A stretch of 64,000 nt of DNA from contig CAZXDP010000005.1 in NCBI GenBank assembly GCA_964639255.1, positions 1 to 64,000 on the forward strand, in the 5' to 3' direction. Every line of letters begins with the position of its first letter. The stretch's first letter is position 1. The DNA comes from NZQO01 sp964639255. Its GTDB lineage: Bacteria; Bacteroidota; Bacteroidia; Flavobacteriales; Flavobacteriaceae. Below are positions 47,006-57,700 of this stretch, piece after piece. Position numbers and translations under genes: made by a program. The notes under the pieces are model-generated. The model was not told where the DNA came from. It saw only the letters and a list, made by a program, of their open reading frames with translations, and did not search any database.

Positions 47006-49780
47006 TTAATCGTTATTTTCTGAAATATTGAACACATCTTCCATAACGCGCTGGTGGCGTTTTTTCGACCGCACGGCGCTACCGGCGGCCGGTGCCGCGT
47101 ACATCTTTCTACTGCATACCCGGAAGTTTCTCGCTTCTTCAAAATGCATCAAGATGTGCGCCCAAGCACCCATATTTCTGGGCTCTTCTTGGGCCCAAAC
47201 CACCTCATTGGCGTTCTTGTATTTTTTAATAATATCTTTCATCGCTTCGGTGGGTAGTGGGAATAGCTGTTCCACCCGCACCAGTGCCACATCGGCCCGA
47301 TCTAATTCTTCGCGCATCTCCAGAAGGTCGTAATAGAATTTCCCAGTTACGAATACGAGCGACTTAACCTTCTTGACATCGGCCTGTGGGTCGTCTATCA
47401 CCATTTGGAAGCTACCGTTGGCTAGTTCCTCCTTCGTGGAAACCACTTTTGCGTGACGCAAGAGGCTCTTGGGCGTAAACACGATAAGGGGCTTGCGGTA
47501 GTTCACCTTCATTTGTCGGCGCAGTAAGTGGTAGAAGTTGGCCGGGGTAGTACAGTCTGCCACAAACATATTGTCTTTGGCGCAGAGCTGCAGGAAGCGC
47601 TCCATACGGGCTGAAGAATGCTCTGCACCCTGACCTTCGTAGCCATGGGGCAATAACATTACGAGTCCGTTTTGAAGTTTCCATTTATCTTCTGCGGCCG
47701 AAATATATTGGTCTATCATTATTTGCGCACCGTTGCTGAAATCGCCGAATTGCGCTTCCCAAATGCACAAGGTTGAAGGACTAGCCATGGCATACCCATA
47801 GTCGAAGCCTACCACTCCATATTCTGAAAGTAAAGAATTATAAATGTAAAAATGACCTTGCTTTTCTGCTAGATGGTTGTGCAACACGATTTCCTCTTCG
47901 CTTTCCTCTACCTTTATAACCGCGTGGCGGTGCGAGAAGGTTCCCCGTTCCACGTCTTGTCCCGAAATACGCACATCGTGACCTTCGCGCAACAAAGTAC
48001 CATAGGCAAGCAATTCTCCCATCGCCCAATCTAACTTGTTATCCTCAAAATACATTTTGTGGCGGGTTTCGATGAGCTTGGAGATTTTACGGAGGAATTT
48101 TTTGTCCTCTGGAAGCTTTGTAATGGTCTGGGCAACCTCTGTAAGGGCTTCGATATCTACAGTGGTATCTACTTCCTCCATCATAGTATCTTCCTCGGCA
48201 TAGGTAAAGCCCTGCCATTCTTCTTGCATAATGGCGGTAATTTCGGTCTTTTCCTCTTTTCGGGCATCCTCTAAACTGGCTTCCAAACGGTCTTTGTATT
48301 CTTGCTCCAGCGTTTCGGTATGTCCCTTTTCAATGATACCTTGCTTGAAAAGCTTTTCGGCATAGATATCGCGCGGATTTTGATGTTTGGAAATCGCCTT
48401 ATAGAGCTTGGGCTGGGTAAAGCGGGGTTCGTCCCCTTCGTTATGACCATATTTTCTATAACCTAACAGGTCTATAAAGACATCGCGCTTGAACTTCATC
48501 CGAAAATCCAACGCGAACAACATAGCATGCACCACGGCTTCGGCGTCATCGGCATTCACGTGCAATACAGGCGAAAGGGTTACCTTGCCCACATCAGTAC
48601 AGTATGTCGACGAACGACCGTCCAAATAGTTTGTGGTAAAACCAACTTGGTTATTTACCACGATATGAATCGTCCCTTCAGTACGGTATCCCTCCAGCTG
48701 GGCCATTTGCACGATCTCGTACACAATACCCTGCCCCGCGATAGCCGCATCACCGTGCACCACAATGGGCAGCACCTTGCTGGGAGCGTCTTTATGGTGG
48801 TCGTCTTGCTTAGCCCGGGCAATACCCTGCACTACCGCACCTACGGTTTCCAAATGCGAAGGGTTGGGGGCGATGTTCAAGTTTATTTCCTTCCCGCTAT
48901 CGGTCATCCGCTTGCAGGTCCAGCCTAGGTGATATTTTACGTCACCGTCAAAAATATCCTGGGCGTAGTCTTTTCCATCGAATTCACTAAAAATATCCTT
49001 GGCGCTTTTCCCGAAGATATTGGTTAGGGTACTCAAACGGCCACGATGGGCCATCCCCATCACAAACTCTTCCACGCCCTGTTCGGCAGCATTTTCAATG
49101 AGCGCATCGAGTGCGGGGATAAGACTCTCGCCGCCTTCTAACGAAAAGCGCTTTTGCCCTACATACTTGGTGTGCAAGAAATTTTCAAAAGCTACAGCTT
49201 CATTCAGTTTCTTGAGGATGTGCTTTTTCTGTTCTTCAGAAAAATTGGGCTGATTGTCGTTTATATTGAGTTTTTTCTGAATCCATTCAATTTCCTCTGG
49301 ATTCCGAATGTACATATATTCTACCCCTATGCTCTGGCAATAAATATTTTCTAGGTGGTCGATGATTTCCTGAAGGGTAGACTCGCCTATGCCCAATATT
49401 TCGCCCGCCTTGAATTTTGTATCGAGATCCTCATCGGAAAGTCCGAAATTCTCGATGGCCAGGGTAGGAAGGTATTTTCGACGCTCGCGCACGGGGTTGG
49501 TACGTGTAAATAGATGCCCACGGGTACGGTACCCATCAATGAGCTTAATAACTTGGAATTCTTTGATGAACTCTTTCGGTATCTCCGTACCGTTTTGGGA
49601 ATACCCACCTTCTTGATCGAAACCCAAGGCCTCCAGCGAACCACTTTCCAACCCAAAATCGAACCCTTGGAAAAACGCCCGCCAACTCGGCTCAACGCTG
49701 TCTGGGTATTGTAAGTATTTTTCGTAAAGGGCCGCGATGTGCGAAGGATGTATCGCGTTCAGAAAAGAATATTTATCCAT
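47006..49780 (-). CDS. sucA: 2-oxoglutarate dehydrogenase E1 (thiamine diphosphate)
   Basis: 924 residues, normal. Decarboxylates 2-oxoglutarate and passes the succinyl group to E2 lipoyl. Motifs: VEEFVMGMAHRGRLS, HLGWTCKRMT, the ThDP site GDAAIAGQGIVYEIVQ, and transketolase-like pyrimidine and C-terminal domains with DYGYAMASPSTLCIWEAQFGDF, LLPHGYEGQGAEHSSARMERF (core HGYEGQGAEHSS) and the final VWAQEEPRNMGAW. A TAAATTTG promoter element is 39 nt upstream. Operon with sucB. Confidence 0.97.
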   Translation of the reverse strand: MDKYSFLNAIHPSHIAALYEKYLQYPDSVEPSWRAFFQGFDFGLESGSLEALGFDQEGGYSQNGTEIPKEFIKEFQVIKLIDGYRTRGHLFTRTNPVRERRKYLPTLAIENFGLSDEDLDTKFKAGEILGIGESTLQEIIDHLENIYCQSIGVEYMYIRNPEEIEWIQKKLNINDNQPNFSEEQKKHILKKLNEAVAFENFLHTKYVGQKRFSLEGGESLIPALDALIENAAEQGVEEFVMGMAHRGRLSTLTNIFGKSAKDIFSEFDGKDYAQDIFDGDVKYHLGWTCKRMTDSGKEINLNIAPNPSHLETVGAVVQGIARAKQDDHHKDAPSKVLPIVVHGDAAIAGQGIVYEIVQMAQLEGYRTEGTIHIVVNNQVGFTTNYLDGRSSTYCTDVGKVTLSPVLHVNADDAEAVVHAMLFALDFRMKFKRDVFIDLLGYRKYGHNEGDEPRFTQPKLYKAISKHQNPRDIYAEKLFKQGIIEKGHTETLEQEYKDRLEASLEDARKEEKTEITAIMQEEWQGFTYAEEDTMMEEVDTTVDIEALTEVAQTITKLPEDKKFLRKISKLIETRHKMYFEDNKLDWAMGELLAYGTLLREGHDVRISGQDVERGTFSHRHAVIKVEESEEEIVLHNHLAEKQGHFYIYNSLLSEYGVVGFDYGYAMASPSTLCIWEAQFGDFSNGAQIMIDQYISAAEDKWKLQNGLVMLLPHGYEGQGAEHSSARMERFLQLCAKDNMFVADCTTPANFYHLLRRQMKVNYRKPLIVFTPKSLLRHAKVVSTKEELANGSFQMVIDDPQADVKKVKSLVFVTGKFYYDLLEMREELDRADVALVRVEQLFPLPTEAMKDIIKKYKNANEVVWAQEEPRNMGAWAHILMHFEEARNFRVCSRKMYAAPAAGSAVRSKKRHQRVMEDVFNISENND

Positions 49781-49818
49781 AATTGGGATACAAAGGGTTC
49801 TGTTTTTATAAAACGGTA

Positions 49819-49826
49819 CAAATTTA
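49819..49826 (-). promoter_or_regulatory. Bacteroidota-type -7 element for sucA-sucB
   Basis: Minus-strand TAAATTTG matches TAnnTTTG, 39 nt before the sucA ATG; no clear TTG box. Confidence 0.45.
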
Positions 49827-49894
49827 CAACAAATAGGGAAATTAGCTGGACGTATGCCGTATATTTATAGGCAAAAACTCTTAAATATTTCCTA

Positions 49895-50425
49895 ATGATA
49901 CAGCGTCTTCTCCCGCTTCTATTGCTTGCCATACTTACGGTTCCCACTGCCGTGCCCGCCCAAGAGCGAACGCTTCAGGTGGAGCCCCATCCATTTTGGC
50001 AACGGGTACGGTTTGGCGGAGGCATTGGACTTAGTTTCGGGAACAATTTTTTTAGCGGCACCCTCGCCCCTAGTGCCATTTACGAAGTGACGCCTGCCTT
50101 TGACGTGGGCGTCGGATTGAATGCCACCTACAACCAACTGGACGACCGGTACCAATCTACCATCTTGGGCGGCAGTACCTTAATGCTGTACAATGTAATT
50201 CCGGAAATACAATTTTCCGCCGAATTTGAACAACTTAACGTAAACCGTAACTTCGATGCGCAAGTGGGACTGCCAGATGAGACTTATTGGTATCCAGCCC
50301 TATTTATGGGCGTGGGCTTCGCATCCAGAAATGTAGCGGTAGGGATTCGGTACGATGTGCTTTACGATGAAGACAGAAGTATTTATGCCAACCCGTATGT
50401 ACCTTTTGTACGCGTCTTTTTTTAG
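49895..50425 (+). CDS. Small outer-membrane beta-barrel protein of unknown function
   Basis: 176 residues. Signal peptide ending near VPAQ, then about eight short amphipathic strands (RFGGGIGLSFGNNFF, LAPSAIYEVTPAFDVGVGLN, YPALFMGVGFASRNVAVGIRYD-like) ending VPFVRVFF, a terminal aromatic strand. Likely a small barrel. My recollection is that relatives beside sucA are often mislabelled alpha-ketoglutarate decarboxylase because of position; nothing in this sequence suggests a ThDP enzyme. It is divergent from sucA. Confidence 0.75.
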   Translation: MIQRLLPLLLLAILTVPTAVPAQERTLQVEPHPFWQRVRFGGGIGLSFGNNFFSGTLAPSAIYEVTPAFDVGVGLNATYNQLDDRYQSTILGGSTLMLYNVIPEIQFSAEFEQLNVNRNFDAQVGLPDETYWYPALFMGVGFASRNVAVGIRYDVLYDEDRSIYANPYVPFVRVFF

Positions 50426-50427
50426 AG

Positions 50428-51402
50428 CTATACCGTTCGGCCCATTAACCATCCCCCAAACGCCCGAAAATCTTCTTTCTTAGCTTCGGAAATAGCCACT
50501 TGATCTAGCACTTCATTGGCACGCTGGGTATATCGTGCGATTTCATGCTGTGTAGCCTTTGCTGCACCTGACACCTCAAAAATATGCCTTACAGAGGCGA
50601 TCTTATCGGTAGCATCTTTCGGTGAAATACTGAAGAGCCCCGCCAGCTCGTCTGCCTGCGCTGGGGTGCTATTAGCAAGTGCGGTAAGGTATAGAAATGT
50701 TTTTTTGTTTGCGATGATATCGCCCCCAACTTGCTTTCCAAACGTTTTCGGATTGCCAAAGGCATCTAGGTAGTCATCTTGTAACTGAAAGGCAATGCCC
50801 AGGTTGCGGCCAAATTCATAGATATTTTCCTTGCAGTTTTGGGAAGCCCCAGCTACGATAGCTCCCATCTTCATCGCAGCGCCTATTAGCACCGCAGTTT
50901 TGAAATCGATCATTTTGATATATTCCTTCAACGATACATCATCTCGAGTTTCGAAATCGACATCGTACTGCTGTCCCTCGCACACCTCTATGGCGGTTTT
51001 GCTGAAAAGTTTCGCCAATTCCCGAAATAGCTTGGGCTCGTATGCCTCAAAAAACTGATAGGCCAAAATGAGCATCGCATCGCCAGAGAGAATTCCCGTA
51101 TTGAGGTCCCATTTCTCGTGGACGGTTTCTTTCCCCCTGCGCAGGGGCGCACGGTCCATAATGTCATCATGGATAAGCGAAAAATTGTGGAACAGCTCTA
51201 CCGCGAGAGCCGCATCCATCGCCTCATGGTAGTTTGCCTTAAAATAATCGCACGTCATTAAGGTTAGTAATGGGCGAAGTCGCTTTCCGCCCAAGCCAAC
51301 AATATAGGTAATGGGCTCATATAACTGTGCGGGCTCCTTTACAGATATGCTTTGCGCTAACCGCTCTTGAAAAGCATCACTATATTGCTGCAAGATTTCC
51401 AT
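50428..51402 (-). CDS. Polyprenyl synthetase (trans-isoprenyl diphosphate synthase)
   Basis: 324 residues. Condenses isopentenyl diphosphate with allylic diphosphates. The first Asp-rich motif is HDDIMDRAPLRRG with Asp79, Asp80 and Asp83. The second is QLQDDYLDAFGNPKTFGKQVGGDI (core QDDYLDAFG). GGKRLRP at the N-terminus and FKTAVLIGAA complete the family set. The first motif is DDxxD without the two-residue insertion of bacterial farnesyl synthases, and Phe74 at position -5 hints at a geranylgeranyl-type (C20) product; length control must be tested. Convergent with the barrel gene, divergent from tetR. Confidence 0.92.
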   Translation of the reverse strand: MEILQQYSDAFQERLAQSISVKEPAQLYEPITYIVGLGGKRLRPLLTLMTCDYFKANYHEAMDAALAVELFHNFSLIHDDIMDRAPLRRGKETVHEKWDLNTGILSGDAMLILAYQFFEAYEPKLFRELAKLFSKTAIEVCEGQQYDVDFETRDDVSLKEYIKMIDFKTAVLIGAAMKMGAIVAGASQNCKENIYEFGRNLGIAFQLQDDYLDAFGNPKTFGKQVGGDIIANKKTFLYLTALANSTPAQADELAGLFSISPKDATDKIASVRHIFEVSGAAKATQHEIARYTQRANEVLDQVAISEAKKEDFRAFGGWLMGRTV

Positions 51403-51500
51403 GGGAATTTTTGTGCGCTAAAATACAAGTTGTAAGACAAACTCTCTAAAAATCGTCGTAAAATACCACGATGGCACCAATGTTAAAAAATTGTAAAACT

Positions 51501-51542
51501 TTGGAAACTTTTTTTGTTCTTATAGTTTCCAACGTATTTTCG
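51501..51542 (+). promoter_or_regulatory. tetR promoter with overlapping operator-like inverted repeat
   Basis: TTGGAAACT (51501-51509) and AGTTTCCAA (51524-51532) are a perfect 9-bp inverted repeat separated by 14 nt. It spans the region of the promoter: TTG (51514-51516), an 18-nt spacer and TATTTTCG (51535-51542). The tetR ATG is 9 nt downstream. Confidence 0.75.
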
Positions 51543-51550
51543 CCGCGCGT

Positions 51551-52159
51551 ATGAAAGAGAAAATTATAGAGAAAGCGGCTGAAATGTTTCTTACCCTGGG
51601 TTTTAAGAGTGTGACAATGGACGACATTGCTCAGGAAATGGGCATATCAAAAAAAACCATCTACTCACATTTCAAAAACAAAACCGAATTGGTAAAGCAG
51701 GCGGTACTAAGCGTCTTTCACCACATTACCTGCGGCATAGACCATATACAGGCCGAGCGCAAAGATCCCATAGAGGAGCTTTACGAAATCAAGAAGTTTG
51801 CCCTTCTCCAATTGAAAAACGAAAAGTCGTCCCCCCAGTACCAATTGCAGAAATACTATCCTGAAATATACAATTTGGTAAAGGAAAAGCAATTTACCAA
51901 AATGAACGCTTGTACTGTAGACAATCTAACACGCGGCATCGAAAAAGGGGTATACCGGGAAAATTTGGATATCAATTTTGTGGCCCGAATCTATTTTATT
52001 GGGGTGAATGGTATCAAGGACGACTTCCTCTTTCCTATGGAGGAGTTTCCAAAAGCCGATTTAATGGAGGAATACTTGGAATACCACCTCCGTGGCATCG
52101 TAACAAGCGACGGATTAAAAACGCTCAACAAATTCATAAAACAGAAACATAATGAGTAA
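51551..52159 (+). CDS. TetR family transcriptional regulator of the efflux operon
   Basis: 202 residues. N-terminal helix-turn-helix: MFLTLGFKSVTMDDIAQEMGISKKTIYSHFKNKTELV, split as GFKSVTMDDIAQEMGISK and TIYSHFKNKTEL. The C-terminal ligand domain is of an all-helical TetR type with no further recognisable motif. It lies in front of tolC, the adaptor and the RND pump, overlapping tolC by 8 nt, and presumably represses this operon from the palindrome at 51501-51532, including its own expression. The inducer is unknown. Confidence 0.92.
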   Translation: MKEKIIEKAAEMFLTLGFKSVTMDDIAQEMGISKKTIYSHFKNKTELVKQAVLSVFHHITCGIDHIQAERKDPIEELYEIKKFALLQLKNEKSSPQYQLQKYYPEIYNLVKEKQFTKMNACTVDNLTRGIEKGVYRENLDINFVARIYFIGVNGIKDDFLFPMEEFPKADLMEEYLEYHLRGIVTSDGLKTLNKFIKQKHNE

Positions 52160-53531
52160 ACACATTGCGACACTGGGCCTTCTTTTACTGGCATACACGT
52201 CGTTTGCACAAACGTCGAGGACGTACTCTTTCAGTATGGAGGAGGCCGTTTCGTTTGCACTGGACAGCAACTATACGGCCATTAATGCCCGTAGGGATAT
52301 TGCCAAGGCCTTAAAGCAGAAATGGGAAACTACTGCAACTGGCCTTCCGCAGGTAAGCGCCGATGTTTCCTATACCAATAATCTCAAGCAACCTGTGGTG
52401 CTAATTCCGGGTGAGATTGCGGGCGGTGCCCCCGGTACTTTTACCCCTGTGGTATTCGGACCCCAACAAATCGTGAATGCGGTAGCTACGCTCAACCAAC
52501 TTATTTTCGACGGCAGTTATCTCGTAGGGCTGCAAGCGGCGCAGGCGTTTCTAGATTTTTCGAAAAACGCAAACGAAAAAACAAAACTACAGGTACGCAA
52601 GGGGGTCATCAACGCCTATGGAAGTGTATTGCTGGCAGAGGAACTTGTCGCCATTTTTGAGAAAAACAAGCAAAATTTAGAGCAGAATCTCTTCGAAACA
52701 CGAAAAATTTATGAAAACGGCCTTACGGAAGAGGAAAGCGTGGAACAATTGGAAATAACCCTTCTCGATATTGAAACGCAATTGGGGAATGCCCGCCGCA
52801 GTGAGGCCATAGCACGGCAAATGTTCAAGGTGGCGCTTGGGTTGAACGTAGATACCCCTGTAACGCTCACCGATGCCCTCGATGACCTGGCAGAAGAGAA
52901 CATCTCCCTAAGTTTTCTCGATAATTCTCTTGCCCTTGAACAAAATGTAGACTATAAAATTGCCTATAACCTCACCGAGCAACGAAGCCTTGAGCTAAAA
53001 CTGGAACGCAGCAAGGCCCTGCCTACCCTTTCTGCTTTTTTGAACTATGGGACACAGGCCAATAGCCAGGATTTTACTTTTTTAGACAGCGATCAAATTT
53101 GGTTTCAATCTTCCGTATTGGGGGTGAACATGAGCATCCCAATCTTCAGCAGCTTACAGCGAAGTGCACGCAGCCAAAGAGCTCGCATCGCTCTGGAACA
53201 AGCCGAAACATCCCTGAACGAAACCATTCAGAATGTAAAACTGGAAACGACCCAGGCACGCAGTAACTACAAATTTGCGATAGATAAATATGAAAACGCG
53301 AAAAAGAACCTCGCCCTGGCGGAGCGCGTCGAAAACAAAAATCAGGTAAAATTCACAGAAGGCATTAGCACCAGCTTCGATTTACGGCAAGCCCAAACCC
53401 AGTTATATTCGGCACAGCAGCAATATTTCCAGTCTATGCTGGATGTTATTACGAATAAGGCCGAATTGGAAACCGTGTTGAACACCCCCCAACTCGAAAC
53501 CGATATGGAATCGATAAAAGACAACTATTAG
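52152..53531 (+). CDS. TolC family outer-membrane efflux channel
   Basis: 459 residues. Signal peptide ending near TSFAQ, then the OEP fold with long alpha-helical hairpins in two tandem repeats: YSFSMEEAVSFALDSNYTAINARR-like start (core SMEEAVSFALDSNY), FLDFSKNANEKTKLQVR and EQAETSLNETIQNVKLETTQ. It forms the trimeric outer-membrane exit duct. It overlaps tetR by 8 nt and is 27 nt before the adaptor gene. Confidence 0.93.
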   Translation: MSKHIATLGLLLLAYTSFAQTSRTYSFSMEEAVSFALDSNYTAINARRDIAKALKQKWETTATGLPQVSADVSYTNNLKQPVVLIPGEIAGGAPGTFTPVVFGPQQIVNAVATLNQLIFDGSYLVGLQAAQAFLDFSKNANEKTKLQVRKGVINAYGSVLLAEELVAIFEKNKQNLEQNLFETRKIYENGLTEEESVEQLEITLLDIETQLGNARRSEAIARQMFKVALGLNVDTPVTLTDALDDLAEENISLSFLDNSLALEQNVDYKIAYNLTEQRSLELKLERSKALPTLSAFLNYGTQANSQDFTFLDSDQIWFQSSVLGVNMSIPIFSSLQRSARSQRARIALEQAETSLNETIQNVKLETTQARSNYKFAIDKYENAKKNLALAERVENKNQVKFTEGISTSFDLRQAQTQLYSAQQQYFQSMLDVITNKAELETVLNTPQLETDMESIKDNY

Positions 53532-53558
53532 ACCCATCACTATTTCAAAATCAACATT

Positions 53559-54722
53559 ATGAAAAAAATACTCATCCTCGCCACCTTTTCAGTGATACTA
53601 GCTTCGTGCGGTGGAAACGACGCCTCTGTAGATGAACTACTGGAGAGCGGCGACCTAAGTGCGATTAAGGCAAAGAAGGAAGCTTTGACCGAGCAACAAC
53701 ACGAGCTCCACGCACAACTGGAGAAACTAACGGCGTACATCGAAAAAAAGGAACGTAAGGAACGTGCCCAGCTAGTTACGACGATGGTGCTGCAAGACAC
53801 TATTTTTAAACATTTTGTGGAAGTACAGGGCGATGTGGAAACCGACCAGAACATAATTATATATCCTGAATTTTCGGGTGTGTTAACGCAGGTATATGTA
53901 AATGAGGGACAGCGGGTACAAAAAGGGCAACGATTGGCTAAGATAGATGATGGGGGGTTGTCCAGCCAATTGGCGCAGCAAGAAACACAAGTAGCGCTTG
54001 CCAAGACTACCTTCGAGCGCCAAAAAAGGCTCTGGGAACAAAAAATTGGATCGGAAATTCAATACTTGCAGTCCAAGGCAAATTACGAGGCAGCAGAAAG
54101 TGCCGCGCAACAAATCCGTTCGCAACTGGCCAAAACAATTATTACTGCTCCATTTACCGGAGAAATCGATAATGTAATTGCAGAGCAGGGCCAAGTGGTG
54201 ACCCAAGGCCAAACCCCGGTTATTCGCTTGGTGAACCTAAGCGATATGTATGTAAAGGCGTCAATTCCTGAAAACTATTTGGAGAGCATCAAAAAGGGAA
54301 CCGAAGTACAAGTGCGGCTTTCGGCCATCGGCAAAACCTTTGAAGGGATGGTACGCCAAGTAGGAAGCTACATTAACCCAGACAACCGTACCTTCGATGT
54401 TGAAATTCAAATACCCAACGAAGATGGGCTGGTAAAACCAAATATGATCGCTACCGTTAAGGTGAACGATTATACCAATACAGAAGCAATCACGATTCCA
54501 GAGAACGTTCTTCAGGAAAATTCGCAGGGCGAGTCCATCGCCTTTGTATACGCTCCAGTAAACGATACAGTGGGAACAGCCAAACGAGTGGTCCTGGAAA
54601 CGGGAATGAATTATGCCAACCAGGTTGAGGTCACCTCTGGCTTGCAGGAAGGGGATATCCTAATCGTAGAAGGCGCAAAATCCATTCGCGACGGGCAACG
54701 CGTAACTACCCAAAACCAGTAA
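53559..54722 (+). CDS. RND efflux periplasmic adaptor (membrane fusion protein)
   Basis: 387 residues. Lipoprotein signal with Cys17 in VILASCGGND. Coiled-coil hairpin region EALTEQQHELHAQLEKL at about 45-65, biotinyl-lipoyl-like barrel halves (FSGVLTQVYVNEGQRVQKGQ and ITAPFTGEIDNVIAEQGQVV, each shown in part), and a beta-barrel/MP domain at about 235-350. Links the pump to TolC. Between tolC and the pump gene (10 nt gap), so one operon. Confidence 0.94.
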   Translation: MKKILILATFSVILASCGGNDASVDELLESGDLSAIKAKKEALTEQQHELHAQLEKLTAYIEKKERKERAQLVTTMVLQDTIFKHFVEVQGDVETDQNIIIYPEFSGVLTQVYVNEGQRVQKGQRLAKIDDGGLSSQLAQQETQVALAKTTFERQKRLWEQKIGSEIQYLQSKANYEAAESAAQQIRSQLAKTIITAPFTGEIDNVIAEQGQVVTQGQTPVIRLVNLSDMYVKASIPENYLESIKKGTEVQVRLSAIGKTFEGMVRQVGSYINPDNRTFDVEIQIPNEDGLVKPNMIATVKVNDYTNTEAITIPENVLQENSQGESIAFVYAPVNDTVGTAKRVVLETGMNYANQVEVTSGLQEGDILIVEGAKSIRDGQRVTTQNQ

Positions 54723-54732
54723 CAAAACCGGC

Positions 54733-57700
54733 ATGAGCAAAAATCCATACAAAGAGTTTAAAATATCATCGTGGGCCATCGACAACAAGATGACGGTGTA
54801 CGTTATTATCGCCATCATAATGTTTTTAGGGGTATTTGCATATTATTCGATGCCCAGGGAATCGTTTCCCGAAATCGTCGAGACCAAAATATATGTTAGC
54901 TCGGTAAACCCTGGGAACTCTGCCGAAGATGTCGAAAAGTTCATCACGGAGCCACTAGAGGAAGAATTCAACGATATTGGCGGGGGGAAGGAAATTACCT
55001 CCACCACCCTTCAGGATTATTCTATCGTTATCGTAGAGTTCGAGGAAGATATTGAAATCCCCACCGCCAAACAGCGGGTAAAAGACAAGGTAGACCAAGT
55101 AAAGGCCGAAACCACATGGCCCACACTGGACAACGGCGCCAAGGTGGAGCCCAATGTGTTCGATCTAAATCTATCGGAAGAGCAGCCCATTCTTAATATC
55201 AATTTTACCGGCGATTACCCTACCCAACAATTGAAGGACTATGCCGAGTACCTTCAGGAGAAGATCGAGCTGCTACCACAGATCAAGGAGGCCTCTATTC
55301 GCGGTGCCGAGGAGATGGAGGTGGAAATTGCTGTGGATATTTATAAGATGACCGCTTCAAAAGTAAGCTTCAACGATATTGTGAATGCGGTACGGGGGGA
55401 GAATAACACCATTTCTGGGGGTAACGTAATCAGCAACGGGGTTCAGAAGAATATTCGAATAATGGGTGAGATAGACAACCCTAACGAACTTCGAGATGTT
55501 GTGGTAAAACGCGATGGCGGATCGGTCTTTCTGAAGGACATCGCCACTATCAACTTCAAGGAAAAAGATCCCACCACCTATGCCCGGGAATATGGAAAGC
55601 CGGTGGTTATGCTCGACGTTAAGAAACGGGCAGGCAAGAATATGATCGAGGCCGTAGAGCAAATTAAGGAAATTGTAGAGACCGAGCAGGAGAACTATTT
55701 GCCAGAAGGCCTAAGTATTTCCCTAACGAATGACCAAAGCATAAAAACCCAGAACCAAGTAGACGACCTTGTAAACAATATCATATTTGGGGTTATTCTG
55801 GTAGTATTGGTATTGATGTTCTTCTTGGGCTTTCGCAATGCCCTGTTTGTAGGATTTGCCATACCGCTATCCATGCTTATGTCGCTCTTCATTTTATCTT
55901 CCTTCGGATTTACGCTTAATACCATGGTGCTCTTCGGCCTGGTTATGGGTCTTGGTATGTTGGTAGATAATGGTATTGTGGTGGTAGAGAATGTATACAC
56001 ACTTATGAGCGAGGGGATGCCTAGGAAAAAGGCGGCGAAGCAAGGCATGGGCGAGATCGCTTGGCCTATTATCGCATCTACGGCAACGACTTTGGCCGCA
56101 TTTTTCCCCTTGGGCCTATGGCCCGGGCTTATTGGGAAATTCATGATTTTCTTCCCCATTACCCTCTCGGTGGTGCTAGGTTCGTCATTGTTCGTCGCGC
56201 TTGTGATAAACTCGATGTTAACCTCGCGCTTTATGGAAACTGAGGAAGAATCCTTGACCAAGAAGAAGTTGGTGCGATGGAGCCTTATCTTGGCAGGCGT
56301 GGGTATTATCCTTTTAGTGGCAGGCTTCGTCCTGGACATTGCAGCGTTTCGAGGCTTCGGAAACTTAACGCTCTTTGCAGCCATAATGCTTTGGGTGTAC
56401 AAATATGTGCTCTCGGGCGCAGTGGATTATTTTCAGTTTAAAGCGTTGAAGCGATTGGAAAATTTTTACGAAAAATCGCTTCGCTATGCCCTTCGCGGAA
56501 GGAAGGCCTATATCTTTTTCTTCGGAACCATATTATTGCTGTTTCTTTCCTTTGTCTTGGTAGGCGTTGCGCAGCCCAATGTACTGTTCTTTCCAGAAAA
56601 TGAGCCAAACCAGATTATAACCTATATTGAATATCCGCAGGGAACCGATATTAAGAAGACCAACGAGCTTACCAAAAAAGTGGAACGCCAAATTTATGAG
56701 GCGATTGAAAAGTATGAAGATGAGGATGGATATAATTTTATGGTAGAGTCGGCCATCTCGCAAGTGGGTGAAGGTGCTGGCAATCCGCAAACCGATGGTG
56801 GGCAGAGCAATGAAATGCCGCATAAGGCCAAGGTTACCCTGAGTATGCGCGAATACCAAGATAGACGTGGGGTAAAGAGCAGCACGGTTCTGGCCGAGGT
56901 GCGAGAGGCGGTAAAGGGATTCCCTGGCGCTTCCATTATTGTTGAAAAGGATGCCGCCGGTCCGCCGGTGGGGTACCCAATAAACATCGAACTACGCGGC
57001 GAAGACTACGAGCAAATGCTACGCGAGGCCGAGAATATGCGCAGTTATATCGAGGGATTGGGCATTGCGGGTATTGAAGAGTTGAAAATCGATGTCAATA
57101 AAGCCAAGCGCGAAATGGAAATTCGCGTAGATCGTGAAAAAGCGGGCCAACTTGGTGTCTCCACAGCAGCAGTGGGGCAAACGCTTCGAAGGGCTATCTA
57201 TGGCGAAGAAATATCTACCTATAAAGAAGGGGACGATGATTATGAGATAAATGTTCGTTTCAACGACCAATATCGGTATGATGAGAGCGCCCTGTTCAAT
57301 CAACCGGTTACTTTTAGAAACAATCAAGGGCAGTTGATACAAGTTCCTATTGCCTCGTTGATTGAGAAAAAGAACACGGCCTCCTTCAGCTCTATTAAGA
57401 GAAAAGATTTAAAGCGTGTCATCACCCTTTATTCGAATGTACTGGGCGGCTATAATCCTACGGAGATCGTAACCCAATTGAAGGCGCAGCTAGAAGATTA
57501 TGAGATGCCACAAGACATCAATTATGCCTTTACTGGAGAGCAGGAAGAACAAGCCGAAAATATGAGCTTTCTTTTGCTGGCGCTATTTTATGCCATGGGC
57601 GGCATTTTATTGATATTGGTAGCACAGTTCAATTCGCTCTCTAAACCCCTTATTATTTTAATGGCCATCGTACTTAGCCTAGTGGGTGTATTCCTTGGTT

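Noticed and set aside
47412..47684. Minus-strand frame of 90 codons inside sucA
   Set aside because: Alternative-frame shadow of sucA, Arg/Pro/Gly-rich without motif.
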